A stretch of 64,000 bases of DNA from Arcanobacterium phocae (GCF_900105865.1 NZ_LT629804.1:744001-808000); one strand, 5' to 3'. Shown: positions 46,282 to 55,932, counted from the first letter of the stretch. Numbers and translations are program-made. The notes: generated by a model not told the origin, from the sequence alone.

Positions 46282-47199
46282 ATGTCACATGAAAACATTG
46301 TCGTTGTTGGAATCGATGGGTCACCGGCATCGCGAAGTGCATTGAGATGGGCGCATGCCCAAGCCCGGGCTAGAAGTGCTCGCTTGCACCTAGTTTGTGC
46401 GTATGAGCTGCCAAGCTATGCACCAGAACTTATGCCGACGAGCGGTGCCAGAATTCCTGCCGGAGATTCGGGATTCTTATACAGTGCAGCCGAAAAAATG
46501 ATAAAAGAAATCGCTGCTAGTGTTGAAAATCAAGGCGTGGAAGTAACTTGGTCCCTAGAATTTGGTGATCCTACCGAAATTCTCGTGGGAATGTCTAAGA
46601 AAGTCGCGCTAATCGTGGTGGGTGGTCGCGAGGAGACCTCTAATTCGCTCGCTGATCGTTTATTGCGAACTGTGTCCTCGGCAGTGCCGTCAAACGCATA
46701 CTGCCCAACTGTTGTCGTACCAGCAGACCACACTGAAGATGATCTACCGATTAAGCATATAGTAGTTGGCGTTGATGGCTCTGATCATGCCAAAACCGCA
46801 TTGCAACGCGCCGTTTGGGAAGCTGATCGATGGCATGCTCACCTGTCGATTGTGGCAACAGTTAATACTGCAGCTGCAACATGGATCCCGGCAGACACAT
46901 TCCGGTCTGGTTTCTTAGAAGAAGTTGCAGAATCGGTGCGTACCCAGCTTGCGGAAGTGGACGAAGGTCGTGAGATCGACGTCGAAGTTCATACTGTTGA
47001 AGGAAATCCAGCACAAATCTTGACAGAATTCTCACACAAGGTTGATCTGCTTGTGCTCGGCACCCGCGGGCGTGGCGGTTTCGCGGGCTTGCTTTTAGGG
47101 TCGACATCGCAAAGCGTGCTGTCAACAGCGTCGTGCCCAACAATGGTAGTTCCGCGCCGGGTGCGCCCTGGTGATGATCAGGGACCACAGGTTAAATAA
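46282..47199 (+). CDS. Tandem universal stress protein
   Basis: 305 residues made of two UspA domains (about 1-145 and 153-300). Each begins with the strand and Asp typical of the fold (VVVGIDGSPASRSAL and IVVGVDGSDHAKTAL). The second keeps a clear ATP-binding pattern, LGTRGRGGFAGLLLGSTSQSVL; the first has VGGREETSNSLADRLLRTVSSAV, which departs from the GxxGxxxxxxxGS form. So only the second half is likely to bind ATP. Good RBS AAAGGAGG. Monocistronic between two hairpins. Confidence 0.9.
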   Translation: MSHENIVVVGIDGSPASRSALRWAHAQARARSARLHLVCAYELPSYAPELMPTSGARIPAGDSGFLYSAAEKMIKEIAASVENQGVEVTWSLEFGDPTEILVGMSKKVALIVVGGREETSNSLADRLLRTVSSAVPSNAYCPTVVVPADHTEDDLPIKHIVVGVDGSDHAKTALQRAVWEADRWHAHLSIVATVNTAAATWIPADTFRSGFLEEVAESVRTQLAEVDEGREIDVEVHTVEGNPAQILTEFSHKVDLLVLGTRGRGGFAGLLLGSTSQSVLSTASCPTMVVPRRVRPGDDQGPQVK

Positions 47200-47224
47200 A
47201 GTTAACGTTGTTCTAGTCTCATAG

Positions 47225-47253
47225 ATGAACCGCACCCGAGTGGTGCGGTTCAT
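47225..47253 (+). terminator. Terminator after the universal stress protein gene
   Basis: ATGAACCGCACC pairs with GGTGCGGTTCAT (12 bp, loop CGAGT). Confidence 0.8.
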
Positions 47254-47307
47254 TGTGTGGAGACTTTCAGTTACACTAGATAAGTACTCCATTCATCGGT
47301 GTACTAT

Positions 47308-47380
47308 GCCCTCGTAGCTCAGTGGATAGAGCACGGCTCTCCTAAAGCCGGTGTCGTAGGTTCAATTCCTATCGGGGGCA
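47308..47380 (+). tRNA. tRNA-Arg (anticodon CCT)
   Basis: 73-nt cloverleaf. Acceptor GCCCTCG pairs with CGGGGGC, D arm GCTCAGTGGATAGAGC, anticodon stem CGGCT/AGCCG around CTCCTAA (anticodon CCT) and T arm TAGGTTCAATTCCTA. CCA is not encoded. Reads AGG codons. Confidence 0.93.
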
Positions 47381-47433
47381 CGCGAATTTCGTGCCAGATT
47401 TCATCTGGAAGCAATCAGAACAAGGAGAATATT

Positions 47434-48342
47434 GTGGCACTGTCTCGAGTTTTACTCTTTTATAAATTCACGCCGATTACAGACCCAATTGCAATGAAGA
47501 TGTGGCAGTGGGACATGTGTGAACGGTTGAAACTTCGTGGCCGTATCCTTATCTCTGAACACGGAATTAACGCTACTGTAGGGGGCACGATCGATGCGTG
47601 TAAAGCCTATGTCAAGCGAATGAAACAATACCCCGGATTTGCTGATATTGAATGGAAAATATCGGAGGGTTTAGGAACTGACGCTGAGGGATACGCGACA
47701 GATTTTCCTCGGCTATCTGTTAAAGTCCGTAAAGAAATTGTAGCGTTTGGTGCCCCGGAAGAACTCAAAGTTGATGAAAACGGCATCGTCGGCGGTGGAC
47801 GCCATGTGAAGCCTGACGAAGTCGAGCAGATTATCGCGGAGAACCCGGATCTTGTTTTCTTTGATGGACGTAACGCGATCGAAGCGCAAATTGGGCGATT
47901 TGATGGAGCAGTTGTACCGCCAACCACTACTACGCACGATTTTATTTCAATTCTTGAATCAGGTGAATATGATGACCTGAAAGACAAGCCGATTTTGGCA
48001 TACTGCACTGGTGGTATCCGGTGCGAAGTTTTGACCGCGCTGATGAAGAATCGTGGTTTCGACAAAGTAATGCAGCTTGACGGCGGAATTGTACGGTACG
48101 GAGAAAAGTTCGGAAATACTGGTCGCTGGAAAGGATCGCTAACGGTTTTTGACAATCGCGAGGTGATGGATTTTCCCGGTGGCGAAGTGGACGTCATTGG
48201 TTCTTGTCATTCATGTGGTCAGCCGACTGGGCAGTTGCATAACTGCGACGAGCCATCATGTCGAGCCCGATTGGTGACCTGCGAATCATGCGGTGCGCAT
48301 CCTGTCTATTGCGATGCGCATAAGGCAACATTGGCTCGTTGA
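47434..48342 (+). CDS. trhO: tRNA uridine(34) hydroxylase, rhodanese-type
   Basis: Oxygen-dependent hydroxylase that makes 5-hydroxyuridine at tRNA position 34. 302 residues: an N-terminal acylphosphatase-like domain ([22 protein letters not shown]), a rhodanese domain with catalytic Cys191 in [11 protein letters not shown], and a C-terminal cysteine-rich extension with [15 protein letters not shown] and [11 protein letters not shown] that should bind zinc. GTG 47434 is set by AAGGAG 6 nt upstream; an open frame extends back through tRNA-Arg but cannot be the start. It begins 53 nt after the tRNA and may be read from it. Confidence 0.9.
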   Translation: MALSRVLLFYKFTPITDPIAMKMWQWDMCERLKLRGRILISEHGINATVGGTIDACKAYVKRMKQYPGFADIEWKISEGLGTDAEGYATDFPRLSVKVRKEIVAFGAPEELKVDENGIVGGGRHVKPDEVEQIIAENPDLVFFDGRNAIEAQIGRFDGAVVPPTTTTHDFISILESGEYDDLKDKPILAYCTGGIRCEVLTALMKNRGFDKVMQLDGGIVRYGEKFGNTGRWKGSLTVFDNREVMDFPGGEVDVIGSCHSCGQPTGQLHNCDEPSCRARLVTCESCGAHPVYCDAHKATLAR

Positions 48343-48384
48343 GCTGGTGAATGAGAACTCTGAAACAGCGAATAGGTGAGAAAC

Positions 48385-51300
48385 GTGAGTTTTTTTAAAC
48401 GTAATAAGGACACAACTCCGGAGCACAAGGATGATGCGCTAACGCCTGAAATCGCTGTTGAATCACCCAGTACCGAAGCGACTACTAAAGCCGACGATGA
48501 ACCAACTCCCGATGTCCCGCAGCGTCGACCAGAAATGGTTGCGTCGCGAGAACAGATTATGAATGTGGCGTTTGAAGACTGGCATCAGGAACTGACTCAA
48601 CGCGCGTCCGCGGCGGACAAGCGAGAAGCTGAGCGTGCTCCAGGGCGTATTGATTTAACCCAGATTCACCCGACGGCGTCGGTCCAATTTTATGGTTACC
48701 AAGCTACTCGGCTGTCGTCGTTAATCAGAGAAGAACGCTCACTTGCGCAGGCAAAGGTTCAGCTTGCGCGACTTCGTGAAGATCTTGATGATACGGCGCA
48801 AACATATGGGCATGCTCCGGCCAGTTTAGCTGTTGGCTCGATGACGTGGACGGAACTACCTGAACCGTCTCGCACTGATTCACCCATTGTGCATTATGAT
48901 GTGACCGGCGAGCTCAAGCTCTCTCCGGATGCTCTGTTAGAGTCAGTGGCAGAGACGATTGACCAAGATGATTCGCACATTCGAGAAGCGCAAACAATAA
49001 CTGAAGTCGCTTTGTTCCGTCCAGTGCGGCTCTTTTTCCCGTCACAAAAAGAAGCACTCATACAACTTGTCACCGCAGTTGAGATTAACCCAGTGGTCAT
49101 CCGTGCGCTTCGTAATCATGGTGCAGCTGCGGAGGAATTGGCAGCACTGCGTCAGCTGGCAACGGAAGATGGTTCCGTTGATGTCCTGATCACTCGGTTA
49201 AATGAGCTGGGTCGTATTTATTTGCCGGGCTTCTCTTACGAGTCACGAGTCGTTTTGGGGTCTTTTTTCCAACCGGAACGAATGATGCTGGCAGATCTGG
49301 AAGCGATGGAGCCCTATGTTCGGACCTCTCCGGTTATGTTGGCGTTGGCTGGCGACCAAGAATCGCGTGATGAATCTTCCCAGCCATTGCCAGCAGGAAA
49401 TCCGCACGATCGGAATCCTGATCAAGAACGTGGCGTGGGCGATCTTGATGTTGCCGAATTAGAGGTTGTTGAGGCAGTTGCCTCCGGTCGTTCGTTAGTG
49501 GTGGATTGCCCGCCAGGGTCTCAGCGTTCTGCAACAATGTCAGCTATTGCTGCGGATACAGTTGCATCAGGACGCTCCTTGATCATCGTGCCTTCGCGAG
49601 CTTCGAGCGCGGCCGACGTCGTCAGCCAACTTGAACAACACGGTTTAGGTGATCTCGTTGCTGATTTTTCAGACGTCGAAGCCATCCCGATGCGGCTCCG
49701 TACTGGAATGCGAGTTGAGCGTCCAGAACTACCACTTGATGAAACTCTGTCGCAGCGTACTGAGCTGATGCGAGTCCGCTCAACTCTCGAAACTTTCATG
49801 CGGGAACTACACGACGTAAGCCCACGCTGGGGCGTATCAGTTTATGACTTGCTCGAAAAGTTAGCGGCGTCTACAGAAGGTACACAAGCCCCCTTAACAC
49901 GGGTCCGCTTTGACAGCGAAACACTAAACAGTTTTGCTGGTGAAGGTTTAACGGCTGTTCGCCACGCGCTAGAACAAGCGGGTCAGCATCACGCTTTTGA
50001 CCCATCAGTAGCGCAGTGTGCATGGACCTCCACTGATATTGCTGATCCAGCCATGGGGCAAAAAGCGCTTGAAGCAGCTCAGCGGTTACATGAAGAAACG
50101 GTTCCTACTGTCGTGAGCCAGTCGTCGCGGGCAGCGGGTGAGACAGGTCTGAAGCAAGCATCTAACCTTGCCCAGTGGCTGGAACAAATTGACGTACTCG
50201 ACGGCATTGCGCAGTCATTGGATATCTTCGTTCCACAGATTTTTGAAACCTCTCCGATGGACATGGTTATTGCTACTGCTTCGCGTGAATGGCGTGATAG
50301 TAATGGGCATACTATGCGCGGTGGGGAACGCCGTCGGTTCAAGAAACAAGCGCAGGATCTGGTTCGCCCGGGAGCCATCGTCAAAGATCTACATGCTGAA
50401 CTTTCCTTAGTCCAAGAGCGTCGGGAAACTTGGCGACGTTACACTGCAGAAGGTGGCTGGCCACAGTTACCACAGGGCTTGGCACATATGCAGGCCACGA
50501 GCGTACAGTTGATGGATGATCTGACTTTCCTCTCTGACCATCTGGGCAATATGAACTTTGTAGAGATGCCGTTTGACCAGTTGCAACGTAGGATTGCTGA
50601 ATTAGTTGCTGATGGTCCGCACATGGAAGTTCTCCCCAAGCGCAATGCGGCTTTGAATGATTTGCGTGAGCGTGGGTTGGGACGGTTCGTGGACGATATG
50701 CTGGAGCGCGAAGTTCTAGTCGAGCATATCGATGCTGAGTTTGACCTTGCATACTGGTCCTCTATTTTTGAGCAGTTAATCGTTACGTCGTCTTTGCTTG
50801 CTCATCTTGGGCCGCAAGATCTTGCGGATTTATTAGCTTCGTTCCAAGAGCTCGATGCGGCGCATTGTGAGTCTTTGGCCGGTCCAGTGAAGCTGGCCGT
50901 AGTCAATAATGCGCGAGCACTAATGATTGACCGCAAAAACGATACGCTGAAACTTGATGCACTTCTGGCACGCCACGGAATATCAGTGTTGCGCGATGTG
51001 ATTGCAACATATCAGCGGCTAGTTCAAGTTGCTCGTCCAGTGTGGATTGTTCCGGCCACTATTGCTGCCGAATTTATTCCGCCGATGCCGTGGGTAGACG
51101 TCGTTATGATGGACGTTTCAGATAACGCGACCGTTGCATCGGTTGCTTCGACTGTCACCCGTGGCCGGCAAATGGTCGTTTTGGGAGATGTTCGTCGAGC
51201 ACATATTGTGGAACACGAAAATGGTGCGTTGCGAGCGTTGTCTGGTGTGCTTCCAGTACGAGAGTTACCAACAAACCGTGCGCGACTCGATGGACTATCA

Positions 51301-52578
51301 CTACGAGCACTGCGTGCCCATGGTTACGACGACGTCCTACCACAGATACCATCAGTTGCATCAGCTAAACAATCACAACTAGTCGTGGTCGATGGACGAG
51401 GAGTGCCAAGTTCGTCTGCAGATGGTGCAGTAGAAGCGCCAAAAGTGGAAGTTGATGCAGTAGTTGATGCTGTGTTGGCTCATGCTATGAGTAGACCAGA
51501 TGAATCGTTAGCGGTTGTCACAGTATCGCCGGCACATGCTCATCGGATTCGCGAAGCTTTGCGTCATTTGGGAACCGAGTCCAAGGAACTGTCAGCTTTG
51601 TATGCCGGTAACAAAGGTGAACCGTTTGTCGTTGTTGATATTTTCTCGGCGGCGAGTGTGCGTCGTGATCACGTGATTTTGTCCGTAGGCTATGGAAAGA
51701 CGGTCCACGGCCGAGTGCTACATTCTTTCGGAGCATTATCAACTCCGTTAGGCCTAACCGGCATGATCGATGCTATTGAGGCTGCGCGTGGATCGATGAC
51801 TATTATTTCCTCACTTGCGCCGGGAGATATTTCGTTGAAGCGGGTTTCGACGCCGGGGCCGCGACTGCTTGCACAGCTTTTGGCTGAAGCTGGCGGGTAC
51901 GTTGCAGATAGTACTGTTCCAGATTCTGTTGGCGAGATAGCACCGTTACTTTCAGATTTAGCTCGGCGGATCGAGAATGCGGGCTTTGTTACGCGAGCTA
52001 ATGTTGGCCACGGTGACTGGAGTATCCCGCTCATCGTGGGGCACCCAGATATTCCGGGTCAATGGGCAGTAGCCGTTGTTTATGACGATGTAGCATATGC
52101 ACGCCAAGCATCACTGCGCCGGCGTGACCGCTACCGGATCGACACGTTGAAATATTGTGGATGGGAAGTCTACCAGACGTTCTCCACGTCACTTTTCGTT
52201 GATCCGCAGGGTCAAGCTGAGAAGATCATTGACCTCGTTCGATCGGTGCTGAATCAAGATGATCCAGACACTGATTTAGCAGTTCCAGACGTCAACGAAT
52301 GGGGAGATCCAGCTGTAGAAGTAGAACATGAAGTTCCCCGCGCAGAACCAAAGAAGCGATCTGTTCGTCCAACTGTTATTCCGGGATTACAGCTAGCTGG
52401 ATATACAGATAACGAGCTTGAAGAGCTACTGATGTGGATTGCTTCGGACGAGATTAAACGTACCACCGAAGAATTTGTCACCGAGCTTCGTAACGAGTTA
52501 GCGTTACGGCGTGGTAGCCAGATCGATCGCGTTTTAGCCAATATTGTGCGTCGCGTTGGAGTAGCTAGTGATGAGTAA
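48385..52578 (+). CDS. Degenerate superfamily-1 helicase with a Vsr-like nuclease-type C-terminus
   Basis: 1,397-1,400-residue protein whose layout matches large actinobacterial Dna2/Nam7-like helicases ending in a Vsr/MTES_1575-like endonuclease domain, but whose catalytic residues are altered throughout. Walker A should be GPPGTGKS/T and reads CPPGSQRS at about 375-382. Walker B DEAS reads DVSD at about 910-913. The motif after it (GDPKQLPP in relatives) reads GDVRRAH. The LNVAxTRA motif reads GMIDAIEAARG. In the nuclease part (about 1190-1300), the frame (PGQWAVAVVYDDVAYARQ, RRRDRYRIDTLKYCGWEVYQ) is kept while the RID/DG residues are replaced. An acidic tail follows. GTG 48385 (AGGTGAG upstream) or GTG 48376 starts it; it is 33-42 nt after trhO. 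Helicase activity is unlikely. Confidence 0.8.
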   Translation: MSFFKRNKDTTPEHKDDALTPEIAVESPSTEATTKADDEPTPDVPQRRPEMVASREQIMNVAFEDWHQELTQRASAADKREAERAPGRIDLTQIHPTASVQFYGYQATRLSSLIREERSLAQAKVQLARLREDLDDTAQTYGHAPASLAVGSMTWTELPEPSRTDSPIVHYDVTGELKLSPDALLESVAETIDQDDSHIREAQTITEVALFRPVRLFFPSQKEALIQLVTAVEINPVVIRALRNHGAAAEELAALRQLATEDGSVDVLITRLNELGRIYLPGFSYESRVVLGSFFQPERMMLADLEAMEPYVRTSPVMLALAGDQESRDESSQPLPAGNPHDRNPDQERGVGDLDVAELEVVEAVASGRSLVVDCPPGSQRSATMSAIAADTVASGRSLIIVPSRASSAADVVSQLEQHGLGDLVADFSDVEAIPMRLRTGMRVERPELPLDETLSQRTELMRVRSTLETFMRELHDVSPRWGVSVYDLLEKLAASTEGTQAPLTRVRFDSETLNSFAGEGLTAVRHALEQAGQHHAFDPSVAQCAWTSTDIADPAMGQKALEAAQRLHEETVPTVVSQSSRAAGETGLKQASNLAQWLEQIDVLDGIAQSLDIFVPQIFETSPMDMVIATASREWRDSNGHTMRGGERRRFKKQAQDLVRPGAIVKDLHAELSLVQERRETWRRYTAEGGWPQLPQGLAHMQATSVQLMDDLTFLSDHLGNMNFVEMPFDQLQRRIAELVADGPHMEVLPKRNAALNDLRERGLGRFVDDMLEREVLVEHIDAEFDLAYWSSIFEQLIVTSSLLAHLGPQDLADLLASFQELDAAHCESLAGPVKLAVVNNARALMIDRKNDTLKLDALLARHGISVLRDVIATYQRLVQVARPVWIVPATIAAEFIPPMPWVDVVMMDVSDNATVASVASTVTRGRQMVVLGDVRRAHIVEHENGALRALSGVLPVRELPTNRARLDGLSLRALRAHGYDDVLPQIPSVASAKQSQLVVVDGRGVPSSSADGAVEAPKVEVDAVVDAVLAHAMSRPDESLAVVTVSPAHAHRIREALRHLGTESKELSALYAGNKGEPFVVVDIFSAASVRRDHVILSVGYGKTVHGRVLHSFGALSTPLGLTGMIDAIEAARGSMTIISSLAPGDISLKRVSTPGPRLLAQLLAEAGGYVADSTVPDSVGEIAPLLSDLARRIENAGFVTRANVGHGDWSIPLIVGHPDIPGQWAVAVVYDDVAYARQASLRRRDRYRIDTLKYCGWEVYQTFSTSLFVDPQGQAEKIIDLVRSVLNQDDPDTDLAVPDVNEWGDPAVEVEHEVPRAEPKKRSVRPTVIPGLQLAGYTDNELEELLMWIASDEIKRTTEEFVTELRNELALRRGSQIDRVLANIVRRVGVASDE

Positions 52579-52792
52579 GACACATGGGCGTCGTGTTGTA
52601 CGGTTATCGCGTGTTGATGCGCAACGTTTAGAACGAGGTGAAATTGAATATGCCGAGCAAGCTTTGCATATTTCGGATGCAGGCCCCGTGTTATCGCGGA
52701 AGTCTGCTATCGAACCTCCAAAACCAGTGAATCTGTCACCGCATGAGCGTGAATTGATTAACAATATTCCGCCACATTTTGGGAAAATCTAA
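52571..52792 (+). CDS. Small protein coupled to the degenerate helicase gene
   Basis: 73 residues, unrecognised. Basic N-terminus (MSKTHGRRVVRLSRVD), acidic middle (ERGEIEYAEQALH) and a Pro-rich C-terminal half ending in LINNIPPHFGKI. The ATG overlaps the last codons of the helicase-like gene (stop at 52576-52578), so the two are translationally coupled and probably functionally linked. No membrane segment. Its short length with a clean overlap and its own terminator argue that it is real. Confidence 0.65.
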   Translation: MSKTHGRRVVRLSRVDAQRLERGEIEYAEQALHISDAGPVLSRKSAIEPPKPVNLSPHERELINNIPPHFGKI

Positions 52793-52793
52793 T

Positions 52794-52844
52794 ACATAGT
52801 AAATGGTAGGGCGAGCTATTAGCTCGCCCTACCATTTACTATGT
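52794..52844. terminator. Bidirectional terminator, 24-bp perfect stem
   Basis: The arm 52794-52817 (starting ACATAGTAAATGG) is fully complementary to 52821-52844 with an ATT loop. It separates the small protein gene from convergent mscL. Confidence 0.9.
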
Positions 52845-52849
52845 GGTGA

Positions 52850-53227
52850 TCAGCGCTGTGCTAACAGATCACGGATCTCGGTTAGTAACGCAACATTTTC
52901 TGGAATTGGCGTTGGTGCTTCTTCTTGCTTCTTACGCTTTTTAAAAGCGTTCATTGGTAGGACAACACAGAAGTAGATTACTGCCGAGACGATCAGAAAG
53001 TTGACTACTGCAGTGATAAAGAAACCAGGCTGGATGGCGGTGTTTCCGATATGGAATTCGCCAAGATCGTCAAACTTAGGTTGACCAAAAATTGCTGAAA
53101 TCAGCGGCATAATAATCTTTTCAGTCAAGGATGAGATGACTGGAGCGAAAGCAGCACCGATAATAACTGCCACAGCCAGATCGATTACATTGCCTTTGTT
53201 AATGAACTCTTTAAAACCTTTGAGCAC
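52850..53227 (-). CDS. mscL: Large-conductance mechanosensitive channel
   Basis: Pentameric tension-gated channel that relieves osmotic downshock. 125 residues: N-terminal VLKGFKEFINKGNVIDLAVAVIIG with the first helix, a periplasmic loop (TEKIIMPLISAIFGQPKFDDL), the second helix (FFITAVVNFLIVSAVIYFCVV) and a C-terminal basic/coiled-coil tail (KKRKKQEEAP, LLTEIRDLLAQR). GTG 53227 has AAAGGA 6 nt upstream. 37 nt downstream of the SAF protein. Confidence 0.93.
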   Translation of the reverse strand: MLKGFKEFINKGNVIDLAVAVIIGAAFAPVISSLTEKIIMPLISAIFGQPKFDDLGEFHIGNTAIQPGFFITAVVNFLIVSAVIYFCVVLPMNAFKKRKKQEEAPTPIPENVALLTEIRDLLAQR

Positions 53228-53264
53228 GGAAAATCCTTTGCGGTTGTGAATAGATATAGGCGTT

Positions 53265-53918
53265 TTATTGTGAAGCACCAGAAAGAACTGCAATAAGTGG
53301 AGCACGAGATCCGGTACCTAGAACAACTTTAATAGTTGAATCTGGAATTTCGAGGAAGAAATTCATGGTGTCAGGCACGTTATGAAGGAAACTCTTTTCG
53401 CCAGAGTTTTGCGCTATCCCGGCAACTCGAATATGACGAGCCACTAATTGAGCATCTTGAGGACTGTCTGAGAAAGAATCCGGCACTGGAGCAAATAGAT
53501 CCACATAGTTACCGGTATGGAGCATGGCCAACCCGCCGGTATCAGCTAACACAACCGGGGCAATGACAAATCCTGGCGCTGCCTGTTCAATAGTTTGTGG
53601 CGATAGCACTTGATTCGGCCCGATTGCCTCGCCTGCGTTGACAGGAACAAGAAGATGATGGCCTACGATCTCTGCTGTGTCTGTGCTCATTCCCGGCAAG
53701 ACAGCGTGTATGGGTATCAGCTCAATATCGTCATTGGTGAGTTCGTAGCCAGCGGGAAACGAGTTACGTGCGGCAACGATCTGGTACTCTGCGGGCTGCG
53801 ATGCAGCTACAAGTGCCAGTATTTGTTGGATGACAACAGCACAAAGCGCAAAGAACCCAACCCAACGCCATTGCCACATTTTTGCCCGGATTCGCTGGGG
53901 TCTAACAACAGTAGTCAT
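53265..53918 (-). CDS. SAF-domain (CpaB-like) envelope protein
   Basis: 217 residues. A short cytoplasmic tail, one transmembrane helix (about 19-40, VGFFALCAVVIQQILALVAA) and an extracytoplasmic SAF domain (about 46-110: YQIVAARNSFPAGYELTNDDIELIPI, VNAGEAI). It resembles the RcpC/CpaB pilus-assembly protein and flagellar P-ring chaperone FlgA, but no other pilus genes are in the window. In corynebacteria, from memory, a SAF protein also sits between mscL and the folate cyclo-ligase. Upstream of it TGTGGAAAAA occurs twice (53969 and 53996). Confidence 0.78.
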   Translation of the reverse strand: MTTVVRPQRIRAKMWQWRWVGFFALCAVVIQQILALVAASQPAEYQIVAARNSFPAGYELTNDDIELIPIHAVLPGMSTDTAEIVGHHLLVPVNAGEAIGPNQVLSPQTIEQAAPGFVIAPVVLADTGGLAMLHTGNYVDLFAPVPDSFSDSPQDAQLVARHIRVAGIAQNSGEKSFLHNVPDTMNFFLEIPDSTIKVVLGTGSRAPLIAVLSGASQ

Positions 53919-54011
53919 AGAACTAGTGTGACAAGCAAAGCTCCGTCGTCGTCAGCCATAACAAAATCTGTGGAAAAACTGGTGACGAAGAAAAATGTGG
54001 AAAAATAGTGC

Positions 54012-54629
54012 TTAGATAGTAGTGGCTGCTTCAGTTGTAACCCAGCCTTCTGGAAGCAAAGCGAATGGAATCAACACATCCAAGTCATCTTGTGGCAAAG
54101 ACCGATCCACAAATTCCCACGGAAAAATCATTTGCGCAATCCGATGAGTTATCTGCGGAGTTTTTAGCGCGCGATCATACCAACCGCCGCCTTGACCCAT
54201 CCGTTGTCCCGCGTGAGAAAGCGCCAAACCTGGAATGATCATTGCGTCAACAGAGGTCAAAATATCGTTCGAATACGCGTCACCAGACGGTTCTGGTGGT
54301 CGGCCAGGAGCCAACAACTCCAAGTCGTCACGGCCACGATACTCAGCCCAAGCACGAGTGAGGCCCGGCCCAAGTTTTGGTAACAAAATCTTTTTCCCAG
54401 AATCTGCCAACGCGTCCAAAACTGCAGCAGTAGGAGGCTCAGTTTCCAACGAAACATAGCATGCGACGGTGCTAAAACCATGGGTAAAAGCCAATGCAGA
54501 TTCTACCCATTCATCAGAAAAAAGATGTGCCTTAGCCTTACGCCTATCCCGAATAACGGCACGGATAGCCTGTTTAGCTTCCTCAACATCCATGCCAACA
54601 GTGTCAGGTAATGTCAACGCTGAATTCAT
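54012..54629 (-). CDS. 5-formyltetrahydrofolate cyclo-ligase family protein
   Basis: ATP-dependent conversion of 5-formyl-THF to 5,10-methenyl-THF. 205 residues. N-terminal RAVIRDRRKAK supplies the phosphate-binding Arg/Lys cluster, and MGQGGGWYDRAL is the family's GxGGGYYDR motif; IIPGLALSHAG precedes it. GGAGG is only 1 nt before ATG 54629, an unusually short spacing, so a later start such as ATG 54593 is possible. Confidence 0.88.
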   Translation of the reverse strand: MNSALTLPDTVGMDVEEAKQAIRAVIRDRRKAKAHLFSDEWVESALAFTHGFSTVACYVSLETEPPTAAVLDALADSGKKILLPKLGPGLTRAWAEYRGRDDLELLAPGRPPEPSGDAYSNDILTSVDAMIIPGLALSHAGQRMGQGGGWYDRALKTPQITHRIAQMIFPWEFVDRSLPQDDLDVLIPFALLPEGWVTTEAATTI

Positions 54630-54720
54630 ACCTCCATTGTTTCACGAAAAATGCAATTCATACTCACCCTTAAGCGAGAAGCGGATAAACTAGAACCAGA
54701 CCCTACATGAAGGAAAGAAA

Positions 54721-55932
54721 ATGAAGTCTGTTGCAGATCATCTTGCCGATTGTTTAGCGATTGCCACGCCACTGCCGGCGTTTACTGTAACGCTTCACGA
54801 TTCCGTCGGCACAATATTGGCAGATAACGTGCGCTCGCTCGTGGACGTACCGGCCACTAATCTAGCCGGCAGAGACGGATACGCAGTCCGTGCGGTAGAT
54901 GTCTTTGGAGCAAGTGCAACAAACCCAGTGACACTGCCAGTTATCAGCGAGATTCGTGCAGATGCAACTGATGGACAGAGCATTGTGAAGGGTGCATGTG
55001 TCCGTATTTCGTCTGGTGCGCCGATGCCGCATGACAGCGATGCCGTTGTTCCTATCGAGATGACTAATCAGGGTCGCGCCGAGGTGGAAATTCGTGCCAC
55101 CGTAGAAGCTGGAGCCAATGTGCGACTGCAGGCAGAGGATCTTAGCGCCGGCACAATTATTCTCGAAGCTGGTGTGCGTATCGGCTCGCGGCAGGTTGCG
55201 ATGTTAGCTTCTGCTGGTCATTCTCGAGTCATGGTCCATCCGCGGCCGAGAGTAGTTATCATGTCGGTTGGCGATGAGCTGCAAGAGCCAGGAACGAGTG
55301 CACGTCGTGGTCGAGTGTTTGATGCTAACTCCCATGCGTTAGCATCAGCAGTTACTGATGCTGGCGGGGATATTTTCCGAGTGGGTTCGGTGCCTGACGA
55401 CGCGCGGCAGTTGCGCGATATGATCGAAGACCAACTGGTTCGCGCGGACATCATCATTACGACCGGCGGATTGTCCTACGGCGGTGGCGACACGGTCAAA
55501 GACGTTATGCATCAGTTAGGTGATGTGCGGTTTGATAATGTGGCAATGTCGCCCGGACGTCAGCTGGGTGTGGGGCGGATTGGCAATACAGTTGTCTACT
55601 GTCTGCCCGGAAATCCGGTAGCGGCGATTACCAATTTTGAGGTCTTTATTCGTCCGTCGCTGCGAAAGATGGCTGGCCATTCCCAGATTCATCGCCAAGC
55701 CGTAAAGGCCAAGGTCATCCGCGGCTGGGAGTCTCCGGACGGCCAGCGTGAATTTGTTCGCGCCCGCGTTTTAGGTAATCCGCGGGAAGGATATCAGGTG
55801 GAGCCAACTGGCGATCCGCGACGTCCTTTACTAACTGCATTATCCGCGGCAAACTGCTTGGCGATCGTTCCGGAAACTCAGCGCGTCGTCTCGGTAGGCG
55901 ACGAGTTGGTGTGTGAGGTGTTGGATCGCTAA
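54721..55932 (+). CDS. moeA: MoeA-family protein, probable Glp (gephyrin-like division protein)
   Basis: 403 residues with the four MoeA/gephyrin-E domains: NLAGRDGYAVRAVD (about 41-54), RISSGAPMPHDSDAVVPIE, the MoCF-fold motifs SVGDEL and TTGGLSYGGGDTV, and the C-terminal barrel after PGNPVAAITNFEVFIRPSLRK. MoeA inserts molybdate into molybdopterin, but no other cofactor genes are here. In corynebacteria an equivalent MoeA-like protein, Glp, binds FtsZ and works with a membrane receptor encoded nearby. The neighbours here (folate cyclo-ligase before, three-helix membrane protein after) match that setting. Which role applies is inference. Confidence 0.88.
   Translation: MKSVADHLADCLAIATPLPAFTVTLHDSVGTILADNVRSLVDVPATNLAGRDGYAVRAVDVFGASATNPVTLPVISEIRADATDGQSIVKGACVRISSGAPMPHDSDAVVPIEMTNQGRAEVEIRATVEAGANVRLQAEDLSAGTIILEAGVRIGSRQVAMLASAGHSRVMVHPRPRVVIMSVGDELQEPGTSARRGRVFDANSHALASAVTDAGGDIFRVGSVPDDARQLRDMIEDQLVRADIIITTGGLSYGGGDTVKDVMHQLGDVRFDNVAMSPGRQLGVGRIGNTVVYCLPGNPVAAITNFEVFIRPSLRKMAGHSQIHRQAVKAKVIRGWESPDGQREFVRARVLGNPREGYQVEPTGDPRRPLLTALSAANCLAIVPETQRVVSVGDELVCEVLDR

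Noticed and set aside
47299..47433. N-terminal extension of trhO
   Set aside because: The frame is open but it runs through tRNA-Arg; the RBS at 47422 points to GTG 47434.
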